In this document: positions 1 to 7,557 of the stretch, one piece after another
How positions within the stretch are numbered: position 1 is the first letter of the stretch
How the letters are laid out: every line of letters starts with the position of its first letter
Assembly: GCA_026770585.1 (NCBI GenBank)
Contig: MU646890.1
Coordinates: forward strand, 33,218 to 48,220
Length of the DNA: 15,003 nucleotides
Direction: 5' to 3'
From: Baffinella frigidus
Taxonomy: Eukaryota > Cryptophyceae > Cryptomonadales > Baffinellaceae
Notes under the pieces: generated by a model
What the model saw: only the letters and a program-made list of their open reading frames with translations
What the model was told of the DNA's origin: nothing
The model's database searches: none
Made by a program: the position numbers and the translations under genes

Positions 1-126
1 TACAGGGGTACCTCGATCATAAGAAAGCCCCCCCTCCCCCCCTAGGACCCTACAGTAGGCCTATGCGTAGGGCCCTATGGTGGTCCTAGGGGGTGGGCGT
101 TTTCTCATGAGCGAGGTACCCCAGTA
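1..126. mobile_element. Family A hairpin element, left end at window edge
   Basis: The left arm (ACAGGGGTACCTCGATCAT) pairs with the right arm ending GAGCGAGGTACCCCAGTA. Between them is a loop holding CCTAGGACCCTACAGTAGG and a G-run. The same plan recurs at about eight other full-length sites in this window. It is read as a non-autonomous palindromic element; no transposase is present. The left flank lies outside the window. Confidence 0.8.
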
Positions 127-152
127 AGTAAGAGCGCACGCCGGTTCAGACA

Positions 153-234
153 TGACCCTACGGTCGGCCTATGCGTAGGGCCCTACGGTGGTCCTAGGGG
201 GGGGGCGTTTCTTCTGAGCGAGGTACCCCTGTAG
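153..234. mobile_element. Solo right half of a family A element
   Basis: It begins inside the family A loop (a variant of CCCTACAGTAGGCC), runs through the G-run and ends with the right arm GAGCGAGGTACCCCTGTAG. There is no left arm. The preceding 25 bases are unrelated sequence. Confidence 0.7.
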
Positions 235-292
235 GCCTCCAAAAACTCGGAGGAAGAGGTTGGATAGGAAGTATGTAAGGTTATTCCGGACT

Positions 293-630
293 GTTAAATA
301 ATTCCGGACACATTTACTACACGATGTATGTCATGGTAGGTGCATATCATGACATGAAAGATGCATACCATGGCATTCAAACTCTCTAGAAACATGAGTT
401 TTCATGCCATGGTAGGTGCACATTCATATCATGATATGCACATACCATGACATAAAGAAGGCTATATCAGCATAAAAATCGATGGATACCATGACATCTT
501 TCACAAAGCTTTTATTGTCGAAGCAGTTGCCTAAAATCATCCGAAAAGGCAACGATTCGAGCTTTCCGAAAAAGATTGGTACCAAGAATGTCAGCATGTC
601 GTGTAGTAAATGTGTCCGGAATTATTTAAC
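293..630. mobile_element. MITE with 30-bp perfect terminal inverted repeats
   Basis: Bases 293-322 are the exact reverse complement of 601-630 (outer end GTTAAATAATTCCGG, inner end TTTACTACAC). The AT-rich interior holds several inverted and direct copies of a CATGCCATGG/CATGACATG motif. No credible protein is encoded, so it is a non-autonomous element of 338 bp. The inner TTTACTACAC end is shared with two otherwise different MITE types at 5602-5750 and 8471-8603. Confidence 0.85.
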
Positions 631-1069
631 AAAAGCGAAAAACGCGATATTTGAGGTCGGCTATTTCCCAAACCAAAATAGTTAGCTCACTTTTGAAAAT
701 GACTTAGGACAGCTGAGACTGAGCTCTTCAAAACGGTCTATGGGAGTCACCCGCAAAAAGTTGACGGTTAAGGAGTAATTTAGCTCCAAAAAGTAGTCCG
801 GTGAAACCTTACACTCTTCCTAGAGAACAGCGAATTGAAACCAAGATGACAGCAACACATCACCCCAGGGCATAAAACACGTAGAGCGGTTGCGATAAAA
901 CTTGGCCGATTTGAACCTGACATGTTTTCAGAAATCGTGAAAATTTGTGCCAGGACGTGATATGTAACCCAAAGAATGGTCACGTCCTGGTACAAAATTG
1001 TTGGATTTGATATGTTTCAGCCCGGCGATGCTTAGCTGTGCCAGTGCCGCCACAGTGGCTGTGCATACG
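631..1069. other. No gene recognised; one small hairpin
   Basis: I see no convincing coding sequence in this stretch. The only structure noted is an 11-bp inverted repeat, CCAGGACGTGA at 950-960 against 980-990, with a 19-base loop. The last ~60 bases could hold the end of an exon spliced into 1193-1279, but that is speculative. Confidence 0.5.
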
Positions 1070-1192
1070 CTACAGGGGTACCTCGCCCATAAGAAACCGC
1101 ACCCCCCTAGGACCCTACAGTAGGACCATGCCTAGGGCCCTATGGTGGTCCTAGGGGGGGGGCGGTTTCTTATGGGCGAGGTACCCCTGTAG
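1070..1192. mobile_element. Family A hairpin element, full length
   Basis: Both arms are present: CTACAGGGGTACCTCGCCCA on the left, and on the right TGGGCGAGGTACCCC followed by TGTAG. They match almost perfectly. The loop carries CCTAGGACCCTACAGTAGG and GGGCCCTATGGTGGTCC. The element CAGGGG...CCCCTG is flanked by TA on both sides, as expected for a TA-target insertion. Confidence 0.85.
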
Positions 1193-1279
1193 TATGTCAA
1201 GGACGGCCACTTGGGCGAGCCCGGCGAATTTATCGGAACATTCATTCACTTCTGCGCTGCAGGCGCGCCTTGTACAGGG
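1193..1279 (+). CDS. Candidate internal exon between two family A elements, unknown protein
   Basis: The 29 codons between the two hairpin elements read without a stop and look protein-like, with YVKDGHLGEPGEFIGTF followed by a small hydrophobic stretch ending near CAAGAPC. An AG (element end CTGTAG) lies directly before it and a GT (element start GGGGTACC) directly after, so the flanking elements could serve as introns. The hydrophobic EFIGTF motif is loosely like the first membrane segment of aquaporins, but it is far too short to assign. A following exon from 1441 would soon reach a stop. No family is claimed. Confidence 0.3.
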
Positions 1280-1394
1280 GTACCTCGCTCATAAGAAACC
1301 GCCGCCCCCCTAGGACCACCATAGGACCCTAGGCATAGGCCTACTGTAGGGTCCTGGGGGGGGACGGTTTCTTGTGAGCGAGGTACCCCTGTAG
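1273..1394. mobile_element. Family A hairpin element, reversed loop
   Basis: Full arms TACAGGGGTACCTCGCTCAT and GTGAGCGAGGTACCCCTGTA are present. The loop reads CCTAGGACCACCATAGG ... CCTACTGTAGGGTCC, the reverse complement of the loop in most copies. Because the arms mirror each other, loop direction shows that this copy is inserted in the opposite orientation. Confidence 0.85.
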
Positions 1395-1439
1395 GGTCCT
1401 AGGGAGGGACGGTTTCTTGTGAGCAAGGTACCCCTGTAA
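1391..1439. mobile_element. Solo right arm of family A, tandem to the previous element
   Basis: It starts in the end of the preceding element (GTAGGGTCCTAGG). It repeats the right-arm sequence GGTTTCTTGTGAGCAAGG followed by TACCCCTGTAAG, giving two right arms in tandem. It probably arose by local duplication or deletion between repeats. Confidence 0.7.
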
Positions 1440-1741
1440 GCACCGAGACCCACGTGGTCCCGGTGTCGTGTTTTGATCCTTCTGCACCGGGAGGCCTGAT
1501 GTGATCCGAAAGGAAGCATGGCCTTTCTGCAGGATACGTTCCGGTGTCCGCCTATGTCAGGAGCTCGAAGAACCTCAAGGACCTACAGGGTTTTCAGCAT
1601 GTTTCGACGGCAACGGCGTTGAGAAGACCAGCAGCGGCCGCGGCCGGAAAATCCCTTCGTAGCCCGCTGTGTCCACGCCGCCCGGCGATGGAGGCGGACG
1701 ACCAAGACCTCGACTACGCCTCAAGATTGCCATGAAAAGGA
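1440..1741. other. No firm gene; GC-rich unassigned stretch
   Basis: On the plus strand, 1532-1735 is open and includes YVPVSAYVRSSKNLKDLQG near its start, but its later part is low-complexity Ala/Arg/Pro. I recognise no family. A short sequence near 1652 (TAGCCCGCTGTGT) recurs at about 10010 and is partly present near 8740, so part of this stretch is repeat-derived. Confidence 0.3.
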
Positions 1742-1873
1742 TGCAGGGGTACCTCGCTCATAGGTCCTTTATAAGAAACCGCCACCCCCTAGGACCCTAC
1801 AGTAGGCCCATGCCTAGGGCCCTATGGTGGCCCTAGGGGGGGGGGCAGTTTCTTATGAGCGAGGTACCCCTGT
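1742..1873. mobile_element. Family A hairpin element just downstream of the heme-oxygenase-like gene
   Basis: Left arm GCAGGGGTACCTCGCTCATA and right arm TATGAGCGAGGTACCCCTGT enclose the usual loop. The left arm carries a 10-base insertion (GGTCCTTTAT) that partly repeats neighbouring sequence. The element ends 22 bases from the minus-strand stop codon at 1895, so it lies in the 3' untranslated region or directly after it. Confidence 0.85.
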
Positions 1874-1894
1874 GCTTCAACTCAAGCTGGATCG

Positions 1895-2668
1895 CTATCT
1901 GCGGGTGCGCTCATAGTAAAGCGCCGCGCCCAGCACCACAAGCGCCGCGCCACCCCGCAGGTACTTGGACCACCAGGGGCGCTGCCGGCACGCGATCATC
2001 ATCTCGTTGTTCAGCTGCATGAGCTCGCCCACGTGCGTCGTCACCTCCTCGAAAGCCGGCGTGTCGATGCCGGCCAGCGCGTCGTAGGCCGCGATGAAGA
2101 CGTCGCGCCGCCGCGTCCGCCCCTCGGAGCCGCCCTCGGTCACGCTGCGGAACACGTGCGTAGCGTCCTCGCCGAAGGCGTTGCGGACGCGCGGCTTCAG
2201 CGCGGCCCCGCCGCCGATCGCCAGCGGGCCCCACAGGATGAAGGCGGCGGCGGCGAGCTCGGCGTCGCCCGCGCGCTCGAGCCGCGCCACGTACCGCCGC
2301 GCCGGCTCGGTCGTCAACCGCTCGGCGACGGCCTTGCGCCACTCCGGGCCGAGCAGGCTGGCCAGGTCGGCCTCGTAGCCTTCTGTGAAGGAGTAGCCGC
2401 ATGCCGCGCGCACCGCCGCCGCCATCGGCGCCGTCGCCGGCTGCGTCGCAGCCAGACGCGCCTCCAGCGCCGCCGTCGCCAGATAGAACTGCGCCAGCAG
2501 CTCCGCGTAGCACTGCGCGTCGCTCATCAGTCCGGCCGCCAGCGCCGCCGTGCGCAGCGACTGGCCCAGCGAGTGGGAGCCGCGGATCTTGTCCATCGCT
2601 GCGCGGAACAGGCCGGACTCCGCGCCCTGGTCACGCACCGCGTTCGTGCGCCGCTCTGCGCGGGACAT
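1895..2668 (-). CDS. HMOX: Heme-oxygenase-like protein with C-terminal membrane anchor
   Basis: Heme oxygenase opens heme to biliverdin, CO and iron; animal forms are tail-anchored in the ER. This 257-residue single-exon frame fits the fold along its length. His32 aligns with the proximal heme ligand, and the spacing from that His to the following F/Y (position +22), LY/FY (+29/30) and ALE (+35 to +37) equals that of human HO-1 without gaps. YEADLASLLGPEW at 98-110 matches the HO 'YEQDLAFWYGPRW' region, and RYVARLERAG follows. A Gly-rich distal segment, GPLAIGGG, sits at 147-154. A hydrophobic tail (about 239-252) ending in YERTRR matches a tail anchor. Odd: the distal GDLSGGQ-type motif is altered, with Pro in place of the catalytic-pocket Asp, and the His/Tyr/Arg residues before it are absent. 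Turnover is therefore uncertain. The start is the first ATG of the frame. The gene is GC-rich with strong G/C third positions, unlike its flanks, and is divergent from the Nudix gene. Confidence 0.75.
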   Translation of the reverse strand: MSRAERRTNAVRDQGAESGLFRAAMDKIRGSHSLGQSLRTAALAAGLMSDAQCYAELLAQFYLATAALEARLAATQPATAPMAAAVRAACGYSFTEGYEADLASLLGPEWRKAVAERLTTEPARRYVARLERAGDAELAAAAFILWGPLAIGGGAALKPRVRNAFGEDATHVFRSVTEGGSEGRTRRRDVFIAAYDALAGIDTPAFEEVTTHVGELMQLNNEMMIACRQRPWWSKYLRGGAALVVLGAALYYERTRR

Positions 2669-3270
2669 CGTGCGACAGGTTGGAGCTCTATCCTTACTCT
2701 ATATTTTTGTTGCAGCTCTACCCAGGATCCCAGAAGGGCTGAGGGGATGAAAGAGGCTGCTTGAGCTGCGGCTCTTCTCACTTTTCAAAAGGCCATTGGC
2801 AGCTTCTGGCGTGAACCCTCCGCAGACACCCGGCAGCCCTCCGCAGACACGCAGCACCCGGGTCCCTTTAGACCTCGAAGCCAGATTTTGTCTGTCCTTC
2901 AAAAGAAATATGATGGTCAAAATTTGACTATCAAACGAATTCGCGCGGGAAGAATCCTCGGGGCCTCTCTCCCTACTTGAAAGTCCGTTTCGCAGTCTGT
3001 GAATGCGACTCTCCCCCGTGGCGCTGACACTCCGCCTGAACTTCGTCTCTACGTGTCTGCTCCCCCGGCCGCTCGGTCCAGCACTCTTCACGCAAGGTAA
3101 GGCCAGCTGAGCTTGGGGATGTGTTGTCAGGAGGCAGATGGCAGTGGCAGGCACCAATCAAGCAGCCACATCGCAGCCGTGCATGAACCCTGCGCCCCCG
3201 GCTGGACCCAGGGCGGATCCCCCTTGGAGCAGCTCCCTCCGTGAGGCATTGGACCACCTCCCGAGCGAGG
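2669..3270. promoter_or_regulatory. Divergent intergenic spacer, presumed to hold both promoters
   Basis: This 602-bp spacer separates the start of the minus-strand heme-oxygenase-like gene from the proposed first exon of the plus-strand Nudix gene. It contains a small tandem duplication around 2816-2855 (CCCTCCGCAGACAC twice). No TATA box or other core element is convincing. A long minus-strand open frame here looks like chance. Confidence 0.35.
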
Positions 3271-3339
3271 ATGTCAGAGGCGGGAACAGATGCCGCGGTG
3301 CTGCCGGCGGAGCTGCAGCGGGAATTCAAAACCAAGCAG
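3271..3339 (+). other. NUDT15: Nudix exon 1 (proposed)
   Basis: ATG opens 23 codons (MSEAGTDAAVLP then AELQREFKTKQ) ending CAG before GTGTGC, phase 0, which fits exon 2. This is the first ATG of its open frame. N-termini of this family are not conserved, so the exon rests on frame, splice site and composition only. Confidence 0.5.
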
Positions 3340-3858
3340 GTGTGCCCATGCCCTAGAACCCCACAATCGGGTTCAACACCGCGTTTGACCAGCCACGCGT
3401 TCACGTTCACAGCTGACCACCATGGAGCACCCGGCTTGGAACCAACTCACGCAAAAAGCCAACGCCAGCGAGGTACTTAGAGCCTACGGATTGCCTACGG
3501 TAGGAGCCCCCCTCCTACGACTTTTAAAGACCTTTTTGTTAAAACGTCGTAGGAGGAGGGGGGGTTCCTACCGTAGGCTAAGGGGTCCGCTGGCGTTGGC
3601 TTTTCGCATTACAACCCTGGCTGGGATCGGGAATTTACGTTTGTGACGGTCGTGACTCTGAGGTCCGAGATTTTGATGCCGCACTCCTCCTCGACCTGGT
3701 TTAGGTTCAGGGTTTAGGGGTCTAGGGTGTGGGGTTCGCTTCACGTTGAGCGACTGTGGATCTCCCTCGTCAAACCCGAGGAGGCTGGAGCCCTTAACCG
3801 AGAGAGGTACCACAGAGAGGTACCAGACGGATGCCACACAGAGCCAAGACGCGTTCTT

Positions 3859-3909
<51 letters not shown>

Positions 3910-6900
3910 CACCAGCAAACCGTAGCAGCTTATACCGGATCCTTACAAGGATTCGGGTATTTTATTTAAAACAAAACCTTTCCTATGACCCTACGGTAGG
4001 AAACCCTAGGGACCTCGAATTGCTGACGGGAGATACCGAAGAGATTTCTTCGGTTTAGCTGAAAATTACTTCAGTACCCGATCCGGTTAAAAGCTGCAAC
4101 GGGTTGCTGGTGGTACCCAGACCCTCGTGCGCCAGCAGAGAGTCGCGCGACTGCTGACTAACCAGAGGGGTTTCCGGTGCAAACCCCGCCACCCTTGCTC
4201 GCTCTGTCTCAGTCGATCTGTTCTCACCAATTTGGCGAGACCGGGTTCTTTTTCGCGCCAAAGTTGAACGAATTGGTACCACACACCACCACTGTCAACT
4301 TGAGAAAGTGAACCCAACAGACCTCGGATTAATTCCCACTCCGCTGCGAACAACCACCAGAAGCCTGAAACAGCTTTTATCCGGGTTCCAACCTGTAGTA
4401 ATTTCCATTGGATGTACACTTCCAAGTGCACCACCGTCTATTGACCCCCCCATAGGAAACCCCTAGATCCCTAGGGATATCCTACCGTAGGTTCCTCAGA
4501 AAGAAATCCGGACGCTCCCAAGACCCGAAATAAGCTGTTTCGGTCTGCTGGTGGACAACCTGCCCGTTTCAGTCAACCGCCGCACGGAGGACTCTTTTCA
4601 ACAGGTTATTGGTGAGGAATCGTTCGCGTCGGGCGTGGGGATCGGGGCGTCTAGCTCTGTCCCACTTGATTTGGGCTCCCCATAAATTCGCCCCCCCCCC
4701 CCATTTTACAGGTGAGTTTTGACACCCCCCCATGAAATTTACCCGTAAAATTTGACAGGTGGTTGGGGAGGAGTCGTTTGCGTCGGGCGTCGGGATCGGG
4801 GTGTCCACACGGTGGACTACGAACCTTTCATCGAAAGTCAACTTGCCTGAAGACAATTAACTTTACGGATTAATTTTACGGGTTTTTCGAACAGGTTATT
4901 GGAGAGGAGTCGTTCGCGTCGGGCGTCGGGATCGGGGTGTTTCTACTGAACCTCCCTAGCGCGCCTTTCGATTTCCTCCCGGCCCGAATCAGGCCCGGGG
5001 TTGGGTCACACAAAAACAATTCTCACAACTTTAGACATAATTCTTCGAAGGAATTGACTTTTATCCTATTTTTCGAACAGGTTATTGGCGAGGAGTCGTT
5101 TGCGTCGGGTGTCGGGATCGGGGTGTTTGTGACGTCGAAGATGCACCCTGGCGCGGTGCTCATGGGCAAGCGCATCGGCTCCGCAGGTTTTGAGTCCCAG
5201 CTATAATACATTCTATTTCGCAAGGCGTCCACATGTTTCCACTAGCTACCCGAAACAGCTTATTTCGGGTCTGGGAGCTTCGGGTATTCGTTCTGTAGGG
5301 CCCTACGGTAGGACATGCGTAGGGAACTAGGGTTGTCCTATGGGGGGTGAATAGATGGCGTGTGACGTCGAAGCTGCACCCGGGGGCGGTGCTCATGGGC
5401 AAGCGCATCGGCTCCGCAGGTTTGCCCCCGAATAAATCCCGGATAGTATACGAAGATAGATTATATTTTGTACCAGAAATATTTTAGATGGACGCCTTGA
5501 GTAGTGAACGGTTACAACCCCGGGGTGGTGTTGATGGGCAAGCGGACCGGGGCCTCAGGTTCAGGCCAGACCATACCTAGCCCTTCGAAGTGATTTACGT
5601 TGATCTCATCGCGGTGAGTATTTATGATAAATACGCAAAGGCAACGAAATTTACTACACAGATCGATCATACTAGTAGTTATTAAAAAAATTGTGTAGTA
5701 ATTTTCGTTGCCGTGGCGTATTTATCATAAATACTCGTCCGGATGAGATCGTCTATGGTCGGGGCCACAGGTTCAGGCCGGGCCCCTGCTCGAATCTCTC
5801 TGAAGAAACAGCCTCCCCTCGTCTCGTGAAGCCCCATGCCTCGTCTTTTGACGCCCCTGCCGCATCTTCTGAAGCCCCCTAAAGCCCTCTTGAAGTCTCT
5901 TGAAGCCCCGCCACTCGAGGCTGGAAGATGGAGTATTTTAAATGTGGGATTGTTAAATGTTGTACCAGTCACGGGCAGGCTTGGTCACGTTACTGGGGGA
6001 ATTCCCCCAGTAACGTGACCAAACGCCCCTATTTGTGTGAAATTTACTACACACATTTTTTTCTCTTCACTTGTAAAAGAACCCCTGTTTGAAAATAGTC
6101 ACATTTCTAGCCTCGAGTGGATGCCTCGTCTTTTGACGCCCCTGCCGCATCTTCTGAAGCCCCCTAAACCCGAAACCCGAAACCCGAAACCAGATACCCG
6201 AAACCCGAAACCAGAAACCAGAAACCCGAAACCCGAAACCCCAAGTCGCATCTCTTGAAACCCCCTGCCTCGGTTCAGGTGCAGGGACTTGGGCGCTACC
6301 CGGCGGGCATCTCGAGTGAGACCCCACTCCTCCACCCTGCCCCCTGCCCCCTATCCCCTACACCCTACACCCTACACCCTACACCCTGCACCCCTAGTGA
6401 GACCCCCTCCTCCACCCGCCCTCTGAAATGCAGTATCAGGGTTGGTGTGTTCTGGCGGATTTGTACCAAAGGGGTTGATTTGCATACTGTGCAACCAAGC
6501 TGCGCAGGACCCTTCACCCTTTACTTGAAGCCCCAAAACCCTAAACCCTAAACCCTAAACCTTAGACCCTAAACTCTAAACCCTAAACCCTAAACCCTAA
6601 ACCCTCCCTATACCCAAACCCCTAAACCCTAATTCCTAATCCCTCAACCGTAAACCGTAAACCGTAAACCCTAAACCCTAAACCCTGAACCCTAAATCCT
6701 AAACCCTAAATCCTAAACCCTAAAGCCTGAACCAGGTTCGGAGAGTCATTCGAGGCTTGCGCGGCCCGGGAGGTGGACCCCCTGAACCCTAAACCCTAAA
6801 CCCCCAACCCTAAACCCTAAACCCTAAACCCTAAACCCCTAACCCTAAACCCTAAACCCTAAACCCTAGACCCTAAAACGAAAACGCTACCCCCTCACCC

Positions 6901-7498
6901 CTAACCCCTACACCCTCATTCCCGAAACCCTTAAACCTTGAACTCTGAAACCCCAACCCCTGTCCCCTAAAACCCCACCCGCTAAACCCGCTAAACCCCA
7001 ACCCCTAACCCCTAACCTCCAACCCCCAAATCCTAACAAATAAACCCTAACCCCTAATCCCTAACCCCCAACCCCTAACCCCTAACCCCTAACCCTAAAA
7101 AAGGTCGAGGAAGAGTGCGGCATCAAAGTGTCGGACCTCAGAGTCACGACAGTGACAAACGTAACCCTCCCCTAAACCCTAAACTCTGAACCCTAAACAC
7201 TAAAACCCAAACCCTAAACCCTGAATCCTGAACCTAAACCCTAAACCCCAATCCCTAAACCCTCACTCCTAAACGCTACACCCCAAACCCTTGACCCTAG
7301 ACCCTAGACCCTAGACCCTAAACCCTAAACCCTCAACCCCAGACCCTACACCCTACACCCTAGACCCTCAACCCTCAACCCTAAACAGGCCCTGGGTCCG
7401 GAGAAGAGGTACCACTATGTGGTGGTCTTCCTGATCTGCGAGACGCTCCAGGAGCCTGTCAACATGGAGCCCAACAAGTGCGAGGGTAAATCTTGACC

Positions 7499-7557
<59 letters not shown>

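Larger units (their letters stand above)
4514..5278. repeat. Inverted repeat enclosing the exon 2 copies
   Basis: Bases from 4514 (GCTCCCAAGACCCGAAATAA) match the reverse complement of sequence ending at 5278 over about 40 positions with a few changes. The segment between the arms contains three upstream exon 2 fragments and true exon 2. Confidence 0.65.

Noticed and set aside
780-995. Minus-strand open frame of about 70 codons
   Set aside because: Composition is not protein-like, no family motif is visible, and it overlaps a small hairpin (950-990).
2033-2764. Plus-strand open frames opposite the heme-oxygenase-like gene
   Set aside because: They are Arg/Pro/Ala-rich mirror frames caused by the high GC content and strong third-position G/C of the minus-strand gene.
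2699-3157. Minus-strand open frame of about 150 codons in the divergent spacer
   Set aside because: No recognisable domain. It covers the upstream region of the heme-oxygenase-like gene and includes a small tandem repeat.
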